From positions 41,736 to 105,735 of IMG/VR virus record IMGVR_UViG_3300042691_029157: DNA of 64,000 bases. One strand, written 5' to 3'. A program made the position numbers and the translations under genes. Shown here piece after piece: positions 15,857-24,697 of this stretch. Positions within the stretch are counted from its first letter, which is position 1. Every line of letters begins with the position of its first letter. The notes below the pieces were generated by a model. The model was not told where the DNA came from. It worked only from the letters and a program-made list of their open reading frames with translations, and ran no database searches. Source of the stretch: a virus.

Positions 15857-18652
15857 ATGATAACAAATGAAGAAATTGAGAATTTCCTACAAGGAAATGA
15901 CGATGAAAAGTACATCATCGGAGTAGAATACGATTACGTCAAAGATTGTATTTGGAAAATAATTGAAGACCCAATTCATGGAAAACTTATTAAAAAAGAT
16001 ACATTCATCCCATTTGCCTGGGTGGGTGATTTACGTGGACTAAACTTTTATCAATCATCAAAGGCGTTGCAAAAAGAAGCAATGACAAAACATAAAATTG
16101 TCATTGAAAAATTACGAACTGATGGTAATGATAGACTAGAGAGAGGATTAACTTTTATGGTTAAATCATTAAACGGATATCGTTCACTAATCCAATTTTT
16201 TAGAGAGGGGGGTGTTGACCCTTGGGGTGAAAAAACTAAAAGTTTAGTTTTGATTTTACCACCTGTTGAACAATTCTTAGTCACAAAAGAGAAACGATTG
16301 TTTAAGGGGTTTGACGATTACAATAGTATCACGAGGTTTGTATTTGACTTAGAGACGACCGCATTAGAACCAAAGGATGGTCGTATTTTTATGATAGGGA
16401 TGAAAACCAATAAAGGTTTTAGTCAGGTAATTGAGTGCTCAACTGAAGAACAGGAAAGAGAAGGTATTATCAAATTTTTCAACACAATAGATGAACTCAA
16501 ACCAAGTATTATCGCATCTTACAACGGATTCAACTTTGACTGGTTTTGGATATTTGAAAGAGCCAAAGCGTTAAAGTTGGATATTAAGAAAATAGCAAAA
16601 ACCCTCAATCCAATGAACCCAATCAAACAATCTGAAAGTATGTTGAAGTTGGCAAACGAGGTCGAAAGGTTTAACCAAACTTCAATGTGGGGTTATAATG
16701 TTGTGGATACATTACATGCTGTTAGACGAGCTCAAGCAATTAACTCATCTATTAAATCAGCAGGTTTGAAGTATATCACTCAATATATTAAAGCTGAGGC
16801 ACCTGACCGTGTATACATTGACCATACAGATATCGGTCCGTTCTACGCGAAGAAAGAAGCGTTTTGGTTGAACATCCAAAATGGTAAATATAAGAAAGTG
16901 GGGATTGACCCCACAATTGACGAAGCGTGTTCAAAACATTCAAACGTATATATTAAAACAACAGGTGATGATTTGGTTGAGAGATATCTTGACGATGACT
17001 TGGAAGAAACTCTGACAGTTGACGAAGAATTCAATCAGGGTTCATTCCTACTTGCGTCTTTGGTTCCAACAACATATGAAAGGGTCTCAACTATGGGAAC
17101 CGCTACGTTATGGGAAATTCAAATGAGAGCATGGTCTTATAAACATAAGTTAGCAATCCCTGCTAAGAATGAAAAGACAGAATTTGTTGGAGGGTTGTCA
17201 CGACTACTAAAGGTTGGTTTTTCAACCGATGTATTGAAACTTGACTTCTCGTCACTTTATCCTTCCATTCAGTTGGTTCATGACGTATTCCCAACCTGCG
17301 ATATTACAGGTGCGATGAAAGGAATGTTAAATTACTTCCGTAACACCCGTATCAAGTATAAAAACTTAGCTAAGGAATATCAGGATATTGACAAAAAACA
17401 AGCAACATCTTATGACCGCAAACAATTACCGATTAAGATTTTCATTAACTCAATGTTTGGAGCGTTATCCGCACCACAAGTATACCACTGGGGTGATATG
17501 TATATGGGTGAACAGATTACTTGTACAGGACGACAATACTTACGTCAGATGTTACGTTTCTTTATGAAACGAGGTTATACTCCTCTTGTATGTGATACGG
17601 ATGGTATGAACTTCTCGTTACCTGAAGGTGGTGTGGACGATAGAGTGTATATCGGTAAGGGTAACAATTGGTTAGTTAAAGAAGGTAAGGAATATAAAGG
17701 TTATGATGCGGATGTTGCCGAGTTTAACGATATGTTTATGAAAGGTGCTATGGGTCTTGATTGTGATGGGACTTGGAAATCCTGTATGAACATTGCTCGT
17801 AAGAACTACGCAACAATGGAACACAACGGAAAGATTAAACTTACAGGTAATTCCATCAAAAGTAAGAAACTACCTTTATATATTGAAGATTTCTTGGACA
17901 AAGGAATTAAAATGTTGTTAGAAGGTAATGGTCAAGATTTTGTTGAGTGGTATTATGAATACTTGGAAAATATTTATAATAAACAAATTCCACTTATGAA
18001 AATCGCACAAAGAGCAAAGGTTAAGTTGTCTATGGATGATTATCGTAAACGTTCAAAAGAAAAGACTAAAGCTGGTAATGAGATGTCTAGAATGGCACAT
18101 ATGGAATTGGCTATAAGAGATAAAATTGCCGTTAGTTTGGGTGAGGTTATTCTTTATGTTAATAATGGTGTTAAGGCTTCTCATGGGGATGTTCAGAAAG
18201 TAAATAAACCAAAAAAAGGTTGGTCAGATGAAACCAAAGAACAATACCTAAAAGAATTTGGTAAAATACTCGATGATAGTATTGATTCAATCATTCAGCT
18301 TAATTGTTATCGTTTGAATCCAACAGAAGTAGAAAATAATCCAAGTTTATTAGGTGAATACAATGTACCAAGAGCTATAGTAACGTTTAACAAACGTATT
18401 GAACCATTGTTGATTGTATTTGGTGAAGAAGTTAGAAATAACTTAATTGTTGATGACCCAAGTAAAAGAGGTATCTTTACAAAGGAACAATGTAAATTAA
18501 TAAATGGGGTTCCATTTGAACCCGAAGACCAAGATAGTATTGATGATTTATTAACAATAACCGAACAAGAAAAAATATATTGGGAAAAACGAGGAATTGA
18601 CCCTGAATATATCTATGAGTTAGCTGAAGAAGGGTGGGAAGAAATGGTCTAA
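15857..18652 (+). CDS. Family B DNA polymerase (T4 gp43-like)
   Basis: 931 aa, usual size for a phage replicative polymerase. The 3'-5' exonuclease is intact: Exo I FDLETTALEP (D164, E166), Exo II SYNGFNFDWFW and Exo III-like GYNVVDTLH. Polymerase motif A is LDFSSLYPSI (D463), motif B KIFINSMFGAL (residues 527-536) and motif C CDTDGMNF (D580, D582). All metal ligands are present, so it should be an active proofreading polymerase. It acts with the SSB, helicase, 5' nuclease and recombinase encoded around 47-54 kb. It is driven by a host-like promoter and lies between structural genes, an unusual separation from the rest of the replisome. The 3' end overlaps the converging minus-strand gene by 4 bases. 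Confidence 0.95.
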   Translation: MITNEEIENFLQGNDDEKYIIGVEYDYVKDCIWKIIEDPIHGKLIKKDTFIPFAWVGDLRGLNFYQSSKALQKEAMTKHKIVIEKLRTDGNDRLERGLTFMVKSLNGYRSLIQFFREGGVDPWGEKTKSLVLILPPVEQFLVTKEKRLFKGFDDYNSITRFVFDLETTALEPKDGRIFMIGMKTNKGFSQVIECSTEEQEREGIIKFFNTIDELKPSIIASYNGFNFDWFWIFERAKALKLDIKKIAKTLNPMNPIKQSESMLKLANEVERFNQTSMWGYNVVDTLHAVRRAQAINSSIKSAGLKYITQYIKAEAPDRVYIDHTDIGPFYAKKEAFWLNIQNGKYKKVGIDPTIDEACSKHSNVYIKTTGDDLVERYLDDDLEETLTVDEEFNQGSFLLASLVPTTYERVSTMGTATLWEIQMRAWSYKHKLAIPAKNEKTEFVGGLSRLLKVGFSTDVLKLDFSSLYPSIQLVHDVFPTCDITGAMKGMLNYFRNTRIKYKNLAKEYQDIDKKQATSYDRKQLPIKIFINSMFGALSAPQVYHWGDMYMGEQITCTGRQYLRQMLRFFMKRGYTPLVCDTDGMNFSLPEGGVDDRVYIGKGNNWLVKEGKEYKGYDADVAEFNDMFMKGAMGLDCDGTWKSCMNIARKNYATMEHNGKIKLTGNSIKSKKLPLYIEDFLDKGIKMLLEGNGQDFVEWYYEYLENIYNKQIPLMKIAQRAKVKLSMDDYRKRSKEKTKAGNEMSRMAHMELAIRDKIAVSLGEVILYVNNGVKASHGDVQKVNKPKKGWSDETKEQYLKEFGKILDDSIDSIIQLNCYRLNPTEVENNPSLLGEYNVPRAIVTFNKRIEPLLIVFGEEVRNNLIVDDPSKRGIFTKEQCKLINGVPFEPEDQDSIDDLLTITEQEKIYWEKRGIDPEYIYELAEEGWEEMV

Positions 18653-18984
18653 GACTGTTTCAACCCATCTGATGATAGGATATACCAGTTACCAATTGCA
18701 AATATTAACTCAACACTAGCACCATTTTCTAACTCCATTTCATCAAAAATCTCATCTATTTTACCGAAATCTGGAAGTAATAAAACTTTTGTCAGACACT
18801 TAATTGTGACTCTGTCGTTTTTAAGTGAATTTAATTTTATTTTTGTGAATGGTGTATTTTTAACAATTACCACACTTTCACCATTACAAACATAATACGT
18901 TTCTGATACTAAGGTAACCTCAGAACCAGTAATAATTTGACCATTAATAACCCGGTCAACAGGTCTTGTCTTAATAATTGACAT
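18649..18984 (-). CDS. Small protein of unknown function
   Basis: 111 aa, not recognised. It is beta-rich and soluble (EVTLVSETYYVCNGESVVIV, then an acidic helix near DEIFDEMELENG), without signal peptide or membrane helix. It begins 3 bases after the neck-like gene on the minus strand, so the two are probably co-transcribed, and it ends overlapping the DNA polymerase stop. No terminator hairpin separates the converging genes. A virion role is suggested only by position and by repeat-poor beta composition. Confidence 0.55.
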   Translation of the reverse strand: MSIIKTRPVDRVINGQIITGSEVTLVSETYYVCNGESVVIVKNTPFTKIKLNSLKNDRVTIKCLTKVLLLPDFGKIDEIFDEMELENGASVELIFAIGNWYILSSDGLKQS

Positions 18985-18987
18985 ACA

Positions 18988-20109
18988 TTAAATTACATAA
19001 ATCTGACGAGGTGCTGCTCTGAATTTAAGAGACTTGTTAAGATTTTCGGCAATTTGTGCTTCTCTCTCCATAACCTTTTCAGGCTTTAATCTAGTAAGTC
19101 TTCCATCAGTTCCAATCAACTCATCAATAAGTTTAGTTTTTTCATCTTTAGCCTCAGTCGCTAATGATGTATAATCTAAAGTTAATTCAGAATCTGGAGT
19201 TTTCAAGTTTCCACTGTATTTTCCTCGTACTCTTGCTAAAGTTTCTTTACAATATGCAACAAACCATCTTCTAACCCATTGTCTTGATGGGTTATTTAAA
19301 TCGTCCCATGTAAGTTCTTCATATGGGACATCATTAGGTGTTCTAATAATATCGGGATTAGCTTTTAAACATGAATTTTTATCTGCGGGACCCACATCGT
19401 AATACCAATACCAAACTCTACCACTTACGAAGTTAGAACTACCAAAGTCAAACTTACCACCAGGAGTATTCATTAAATGTATTGCTTTTTTACCATCAGG
19501 TAATGCAGTAACACGATAAGTCATTTCAGAAGCAATGATACGTCTTTGGATATTAATCTCTTGCATCCTTAATAGCATGTCAAAAGCTGGCATTAAGAAA
19601 TATGAACCACTATAACCTAATTGTGCATATCCTCCTGGTCCACCAATACCAGGTCCACCCATACTACCAAAAGACCAAGGGTCAAATAAAATATTTGTCA
19701 GTGTTGATGGTGTGAACCAAAGTAACTCATTAAGTTCACGACCAGCAGGAATTTCATAAATTTGTTGGTTCTTTTTTAATTCTATAAAATCTTTCTTTAG
19801 AACCCAATCACCACCAGTTTGTAACCCAACAATTTTTGAATACGCATAAGTGTATCTTGTTTCATAATCTAAAGTTCTAGTTACAAAAGCTCTAGACAAA
19901 GATTGTTCATCCAAGTTTAAATTATACAATGATGACCATTGTGATTCAGTTAACCAATCTTGTATATATTGTGAATAATCATCAATAGAAAATTCTAACA
20001 GAGTGTCCATCTGTTCATCTTCCAATTCAATACCTCTTAAAGGTGCACCAAGTAAGTGTCTTACTTTTGTAAATAACTTGTTTCTTTCGGGTTGTGATAT
20101 TTTAGACAT
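18988..20109 (-). CDS. Putative neck / head-completion protein
   Basis: 373 aa. The N-terminus (NKLFTKVRHLLGAP) followed by an acidic helix (ELEDEQMDTLLEFSIDDY) resembles the start of T4 gp13-type neck proteins, which read a connector-binding helix and then an adaptor helix bundle. A Gly-rich loop lies in the middle (SMGGPGIGGPGGYAQLGY). Later come a Trp/Tyr-rich segment (RVWYWYYDVGP) and a charged C-terminal helix. No enzyme motif. It is preceded by an inverted repeat holding a TATTTATA box. Connector function is inferred; an unrelated virion protein is possible. Confidence 0.45.
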   Translation of the reverse strand: MSKISQPERNKLFTKVRHLLGAPLRGIELEDEQMDTLLEFSIDDYSQYIQDWLTESQWSSLYNLNLDEQSLSRAFVTRTLDYETRYTYAYSKIVGLQTGGDWVLKKDFIELKKNQQIYEIPAGRELNELLWFTPSTLTNILFDPWSFGSMGGPGIGGPGGYAQLGYSGSYFLMPAFDMLLRMQEINIQRRIIASEMTYRVTALPDGKKAIHLMNTPGGKFDFGSSNFVSGRVWYWYYDVGPADKNSCLKANPDIIRTPNDVPYEELTWDDLNNPSRQWVRRWFVAYCKETLARVRGKYSGNLKTPDSELTLDYTSLATEAKDEKTKLIDELIGTDGRLTRLKPEKVMEREAQIAENLNKSLKFRAAPRQIYVI

Positions 20110-20138
20110 CGGCTTTTATTTTATAAATATTAGCCGAT
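20108..20138 (-). promoter_or_regulatory. Inverted repeat enclosing a TATTTATA box
   Basis: ATCGGCT (20108-20114) and AGCCGAT (20132-20138) form a perfect 7-bp inverted repeat with a 17-base interior. On the minus strand the interior holds TATTTATA (20129 to 20122), 12 bases upstream of the neck-like gene's start, and the 3' arm overlaps the start codon. It could be an operator or an mRNA hairpin controlling initiation. Confidence 0.5.
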
Positions 20139-20145
20139 TTATTAA

Positions 20146-21783
20146 TTACACAAGATACATTCTACAATTAACTTTTTCAATAGGATTTTTAGCCGATAAA
20201 CTATCCATATGTGAAGTATTAGGGAATATAAATGTTCTATGTGCAAACTTAACACCTTCGTTCTTAAATATTTGTAAGACTCCGTTGTCCTTATCAACGA
20301 ACATATACAAGTCAACGGAATGGTCCTTAACTGAAGAGGCACCTAAAACATGTATTTCAGAGTTTTCTTCTTTTAGAGCTCTAAATGGTTTAATTTGTAC
20401 GGTTTTTTCACCTTCATCCGTGTTTAATATACAATCAATCCCACCAATCATATCTTTAGTCAACCCTAAACCTGATTCTAGTTTAGCACAACCCTCTCCA
20501 TAATTCTCAATTAAAATTTGTAAAGCAACTTTTTCGTTTTGGTCACCTTCACAACTAGAGAATTTAAGAGCATTCCCAATTTTTTTATTAATTTCAGTAC
20601 TTGGGTTAAAGATATATCCTCTTAGTGAATCAATAATTGACAAAAATCTTTTCACCTCTGAAGTGGTCTTTTCGTAATTATCTCTATCAAAGTCCAAAAG
20701 AGGTTGGTCAGTGAGACGGAGATAATCATTTATGAATTTATAAATAACACATAGTGCTGTATATGATGATGTCAAATTATTAAGTAATGACCTGACTTTA
20801 ATACCATTCTGTACTCTATAGACTCCTGGTTTATGAAGAGGACTAGGTTTTTCCCATCTTTCTGGGAAGTGATTTTTTAAAATTTCTTGAATACCATTTG
20901 ACATCATCGACCTCCAAGTCTCTTGTCTTTTTGACCTTTGGTCTTTTTCTAGATTAGTATCAAATATAATTTTTGAAATCACGTTAGTCTCACCACCATT
21001 ACAATATTGTGGGGTAATACTTAATACGATATCTTCTTCTTGTTCTAACAATGTCCGAGTTATGACAGATTCATTAAGTTTAGTTTCCATTTTCATTTTA
21101 TATAATTCTTCAACAAATTCCCAATTTACAACTGACCAAAAGTTTTTAATATAGTCATCTTTTTGATTTCTATATTTCAAATAATATGCGTGTTCCCACA
21201 AATCTAATCCTAAAATTGGATACCCTTTGTCTTCAGCATCATTCATTAGTGGATTGTCCTGATTTGGTGTAGTAACGACCTTTAATTTATTTTTATCGGT
21301 AACAATTAACCAAACCCAGCCTGACCCAAAATTTTCCTTTGCAATTTGGTTAAATTTTTTCTTAAAAGAAGAAATATCACCAAAATCTTTGTTAATTTTT
21401 GCTAAAACCAATTTTTTAGGTTTTTGTGGTTTTGGTGATAACATCTTCCAAAATAATGCGTGATTGTATGCACCACCTGCATTATTTCTAACGTCCTTAC
21501 TAAATTTACTAATGGATTTAACAATCTGTTCCAAATCCATATCACCAAATTTTTTCTTACTTAACGCAGCATTTAATTTATCTACGTATCCTTTGTAATG
21601 TTTGTTATAGTGAACATTCATTGTTTCTGAATCAATGAATGATTTTAAGGCTGAGTAGGAGTAGGGTAATTTTTCAATCCCAATTTTTTTCATTTCGGTC
21701 AACAAGAAATCTTTATTCTTGGTTAACTCGATTTCATTGATTTGAGATTCAATCAAATCAATTTTTTCTTCTATCTTTTTCAT
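20146..21783 (-). CDS. Mn/Fe superoxide dismutase fused to nuclease-like domain
   Basis: 545 aa. Residues 1-30 are a coiled coil. Residues 37-230 are a complete Fe/Mn superoxide dismutase: ligands H58 (NVHYNKHYKGYV), H108 (NHALFW), D194 and H198 (LDLWEHAYY), with NQDNPLM and NNAGG typical of the Mn-type site. A short linker (VITRTLLEQEE, about 240-250) leads to a 295-residue C-terminal domain. That domain has an E-x-GGID (D450)-x-QIK (463-465) pattern like PD-(D/E)XK nucleases. The SOD part should detoxify superoxide; the C-terminal part may cut or bind DNA. This fusion is not one I know from cellular SODs. It lies between the SNF2 helicase and neck-like genes. SOD call is strong, nuclease call moderate. 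Confidence 0.85.
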   Translation of the reverse strand: MKKIEEKIDLIESQINEIELTKNKDFLLTEMKKIGIEKLPYSYSALKSFIDSETMNVHYNKHYKGYVDKLNAALSKKKFGDMDLEQIVKSISKFSKDVRNNAGGAYNHALFWKMLSPKPQKPKKLVLAKINKDFGDISSFKKKFNQIAKENFGSGWVWLIVTDKNKLKVVTTPNQDNPLMNDAEDKGYPILGLDLWEHAYYLKYRNQKDDYIKNFWSVVNWEFVEELYKMKMETKLNESVITRTLLEQEEDIVLSITPQYCNGGETNVISKIIFDTNLEKDQRSKRQETWRSMMSNGIQEILKNHFPERWEKPSPLHKPGVYRVQNGIKVRSLLNNLTSSYTALCVIYKFINDYLRLTDQPLLDFDRDNYEKTTSEVKRFLSIIDSLRGYIFNPSTEINKKIGNALKFSSCEGDQNEKVALQILIENYGEGCAKLESGLGLTKDMIGGIDCILNTDEGEKTVQIKPFRALKEENSEIHVLGASSVKDHSVDLYMFVDKDNGVLQIFKNEGVKFAHRTFIFPNTSHMDSLSAKNPIEKVNCRMYLV

Positions 21784-21790
21784 AAAGGCA

Positions 21791-21807
21791 CAAATATACG
21801 ATAAATA
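21791..21807 (-). promoter_or_regulatory. Possible promoter of the SOD-fusion gene
   Basis: On the minus strand TATTTATC (21807-21800) is followed by TATATTTG (21798-21791), 7 bases before the ATG at 21783. TATATTTG matches the host -7 element, but no TTTG lies 19-21 bases upstream. TATTTATC resembles the phage late box. Which one works, if either, is unclear. Confidence 0.3.
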
Positions 21808-21816
21808 ATCTAAACT

Positions 21817-23301
21817 TTAACTTTTTTCATTAGAATTTATTTGATTCATAATTTCAAACACCATATCCGTCTTATCAATATTGTCACCCATAACAGTTTC
21901 AAAGATATTTTTTTTACGATTTAGAATATCATAAATAATACCTTCAATTGTGTTTTCAAAGATTGGATAATAAACTGAAACACAATTTTTCTGACCATAT
22001 CTATAAGCTCTATCTTCCGCTTGTGAGTGGTCAGATGGTACGAATGATAAATCATTCATAATTACAGCCTCAGCTGCAGTTAATGTTAAACCAACACCTG
22101 CGGCTTTAATATTACCACAAAATACCATCACTTTGTCATTCTCTTGGAAGTCATCGACGGCCTTTTGTCTAGCTGGTTTTGTCGTTGTTCCATCTAGATA
22201 GACCGCTTTTTTTCCAAAATGTTCATAAATTTTCTTTAACGGCTCTGTAAAATTACTAAAGATTATAACTTTTTTACCCTGTTCAATAATATTTTCAGCA
22301 ACCTCAATGGTATGAGTAATTTTTTCTTCAGCAATTATTTGTCTAACCTTAGTTAATTTAGAAAATTGTAAAGCAACTGATTTATTTTCATTCTCACGAT
22401 TAGTATACCAATCATAGTATTCACCCATAAATTCTTCATATTGTCTAGAGTGTAATCTTAGATATACAGGTGAAATTATTTTTTCAGGAAGGTCTAAAAC
22501 ATCTGTTTTTAATCGTCTTAAAACTTGTTTAGAAATACGATTACGTAATTCTTCTAAATTTGACGCCCCGTTTACATTCCAAACTTTTCGGTTACCTGTC
22601 TTAAATTGGAATCCCTCACAATACCGGATAACGTAAGCCATCCAATTTTGTGCAACAGGATTTTCAACCATACGTAAAAGATTGAAGTAATTAATTGGTC
22701 TAGACGTGATTGGAGTACCTGTAAGTAACCATATTTTGCTTATGTTTGAGACAATATCATTAATTAATTTAGTCCTTTGAGCTTGTGTATTACTAATGTA
22801 GTGAGCCTCATCAATAATTACCAAATCAAACTTTGATTTTAATATTAATGAATTTTCTTTTTCTCTTTCACTATGAAAATTTTTAAGAATATCATAGTTT
22901 GTAATCACAAAATCCGCATCCTCATATTTTTTTCCTTCACATATATAAACAGGTCTATCTGAGTAATTCCTTATTTCTCTTTCCCAATTCAATTTTAAAG
23001 ACGCGGGACAAACTATCAATATTTTATTAGCACCACTCTCCAAAGCCGCAATTATTGTTGAGGTTGTCTTACCGAGACCCATATCATCGGCTAATATGAA
23101 TTTATCGTATGCTAAAAATTTTTCTATAGCTTCTTTTTGATGACTAAGTGGGGGTCGATTATCATATTTGGAATAATCTACATTTACAATATTTTTTTTT
23201 GGTTCTTTAATTATTGCCGCTTTAGGAACCCAAAAATCATGGAGCGTATCCCCACTATGAATTTTTCCCCAAATGTGGAATGATTTATCTTTCTCAACCA
23301 A
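21817..23301 (-). CDS. SNF2-family helicase/ATPase (SMARCAL1/HARP-like)
   Basis: 494 aa counted from TTG 23301, but the frame is open and protein-like up to 23589, so the real protein is probably about 590 aa. Walker A is ADDMGLGKTT (residues 72-80), DEAH box VIIDEAH (162-167), motif III LLTGTPITSRP and motif VI QAEDRAYRYGQ. These are the SNF2 signatures of a DNA translocase that remodels or anneals DNA, rather than a classic unwinding helicase. T4 UvsW is the functional analogue in fork and recombination remodelling. The gene precedes the SOD fusion by 33 bases on the minus strand. The start is unresolved, with no in-frame ATG or GTG upstream. Confidence 0.9.
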   Translation of the reverse strand: MVEKDKSFHIWGKIHSGDTLHDFWVPKAAIIKEPKKNIVNVDYSKYDNRPPLSHQKEAIEKFLAYDKFILADDMGLGKTTSTIIAALESGANKILIVCPASLKLNWEREIRNYSDRPVYICEGKKYEDADFVITNYDILKNFHSEREKENSLILKSKFDLVIIDEAHYISNTQAQRTKLINDIVSNISKIWLLTGTPITSRPINYFNLLRMVENPVAQNWMAYVIRYCEGFQFKTGNRKVWNVNGASNLEELRNRISKQVLRRLKTDVLDLPEKIISPVYLRLHSRQYEEFMGEYYDWYTNRENENKSVALQFSKLTKVRQIIAEEKITHTIEVAENIIEQGKKVIIFSNFTEPLKKIYEHFGKKAVYLDGTTTKPARQKAVDDFQENDKVMVFCGNIKAAGVGLTLTAAEAVIMNDLSFVPSDHSQAEDRAYRYGQKNCVSVYYPIFENTIEGIIYDILNRKKNIFETVMGDNIDKTDMVFEIMNQINSNEKS

Positions 23302-23589
23302 AAGTTTTTCAACATAAATTTTCTCAGGTTCAGATATGAAAGGGTTATCTTCAACTAATTTTTTTGCAAAATAGTTATCAATTTCAACCCACCTTTTAGC
23401 GACTTTTGGTTCTTTAGTGTGATAATTAATAATATAATCGGTTTGAGCCCTAGTAGGGTAAAATTTTTTATTGACCGATTGTTGTTGTTTTAATTTTAAA
23501 ATGTAGTTATTAGCCCCAGAGTAATTTTGGAGAATTTCTAAAGCTTCAATTTCAGATATTTTAATCGGAGATTCTATAATATTATATTT
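23302..23589 (-). other. Upstream in-frame extension of the SNF2 gene lacking a start
   Basis: Ninety-six further codons without a stop precede TTG 23301 in the same frame. They encode a convincing N-terminal region (ANNYILKLKQQQ, KRWVEIDNYFAKKLVEDN). An in-frame TGA (23592-23590) ends it, and no ATG, GTG or TTG occurs. A TTG at 23593-23591 would be in frame if the AAAA just downstream had one A fewer. So either an atypical start is used, or a one-base indel (mutation or assembly error) has broken the start. Confidence 0.6.
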
Positions 23590-23617
23590 TCAAGTATAAA
23601 GATAACTTTAAAGTAGA

Positions 23618-23625
23618 TATTTATC
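23618..23625 (+). promoter_or_regulatory. Candidate late promoter box TATTTATC
   Basis: TATTTATC lies 13 bases before the ATG at 23639, at the head of the plus-strand tail operon and divergent from the SNF2 gene. The spacing equals that at 2432 and is close to those at 20122 and 59590. Confidence 0.45.
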
Positions 23626-23638
23626 AAGTATATAGATT

Positions 23639-24151
23639 ATGACAAACAAAGTTCCAATAACAAGATTAGGTAAATTTTTTGGTGATTCTGACTTTAACCT
23701 AGAATTAGAGATGGGTCAAGAATGGCTTCATGGTGATATGAATTTTACCTGTGTTCTATATAAAGTAGATAGATATAGAACTAACACAGATGATGTTTAT
23801 GGGGAAACCGTTGAAGACGGAATTAAATTTCACCCTCCAATTGAATTTAAAGCTTATGTTAAAATTTTGGGGACTGAAAACAAATATTTGGGTAACTCAA
23901 AAATTGAACAACTCGAACCTGGTACTATGCAACTTAGTGTTTATATTAAGGATTTAGAACTGATGGGTACCGAAATTGAGTATGGTGATTATATTGGTTA
24001 TTATGAAACTGAAAATAGAGTTAGATATTATACAGTATCCAATGATGGTAGGGTCACATCCGATAACAAACATAATTATGGTGGATATAAACCATATTAT
24101 CGAACAATAATATGTGCACCTGTAACAAATAATGAATTTAGAGGGTTATGA
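23639..24151 (+). CDS. Putative neck/connector protein (gp14-like)
   Basis: 170 aa. The order just before the next connector-like genes and the sheath, and motifs such as MNFTCVLYKVDRYRTN followed by IEFKAYVKI and YGDYIGYYETENRVRYYTV, suggest a beta-barrel connector. T4-type gp14 neck proteins have a similar plan. No catalytic residues, no signal peptide. It heads an operon with a TATTTATC box and overlaps the next gene by 4 bases (ATGA), so translation is coupled. The gp14 assignment is by position and style only. Confidence 0.45.
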   Translation: MTNKVPITRLGKFFGDSDFNLELEMGQEWLHGDMNFTCVLYKVDRYRTNTDDVYGETVEDGIKFHPPIEFKAYVKILGTENKYLGNSKIEQLEPGTMQLSVYIKDLELMGTEIEYGDYIGYYETENRVRYYTVSNDGRVTSDNKHNYGGYKPYYRTIICAPVTNNEFRGL

Positions 24152-24696
24152 ACATTTTATTAACAGAAGAACAATTACGTATATTAACTGAAAAACTTAA
24201 CACTAATAAAGTTACGTGTGAAGAGTGTGGTTGGTCTTGGAAATTAAGTGAGGGGGGTAATGACCCATACATTTGTCATAAATGTGGTCATAATAATTCA
24301 GATGAAAACTTTATAGGTAAGAAAGTAAAAGTATATTATAACCTTCATTTACATACTTTTTCTGTAGTATATAAAACTAAAGTAGTTCTTCACGCTGATT
24401 ATGTTAAATTAGGTGATGTTGAGTTTAGAGTAAGAAAAGGTGGTAGAGAAAAAGTTAGAGTCGACAAACAAAAAAATGTACATGCTTTTGTAATCGGAGA
24501 TTTAATCGATTATTGTGAATACCCATGTGAAAATTTACCTGAGGAATCATCAACGAGAGTTGTAACCTATAACCCGTATAAACATGATTCATTTGTTTAC
24601 AAAGATACAGAAACACCAGTATTCAACGCTAAAGAAGTTGATATGATTAATTTGAAAAACAAATTATTTGTCATAAACGAAATCATTTCTAAATAA
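24148..24696 (+). CDS. Zinc-ribbon virion-associated protein
   Basis: 182 aa. The N-terminus (MNILLTEEQLRILTEKL) resembles short packaging leaders with an L-x-E motif. Next is a four-Cys zinc ribbon, CEECGWSW (residues about 24-31) and CHKCGHNN (about 44-51), spaced C-x2-C-x16-C-x2-C. The rest is a basic beta-rich domain followed by an acidic C-terminus. Function unknown. It may bind nucleic acid or stabilise a connector. The ATGA overlap with the preceding gene and the 1-base gap to the next place it firmly in the tail operon. Confidence 0.55.
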   Translation: MNILLTEEQLRILTEKLNTNKVTCEECGWSWKLSEGGNDPYICHKCGHNNSDENFIGKKVKVYYNLHLHTFSVVYKTKVVLHADYVKLGDVEFRVRKGGREKVRVDKQKNVHAFVIGDLIDYCEYPCENLPEESSTRVVTYNPYKHDSFVYKDTETPVFNAKEVDMINLKNKLFVINEIISK

Positions 24697-24697
24697 C

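Noticed and set aside
18640-18660. Bidirectional terminator between DNA polymerase and the converging minus-strand gene
   Set aside because: The genes overlap by 4 bases and no hairpin with a T-run is present.
20003-20503. Plus-strand 166-codon frame opposite the neck and SOD-fusion genes
   Set aside because: It overlaps two well-supported minus-strand genes, spans their regulatory gap and has no recognisable protein features.
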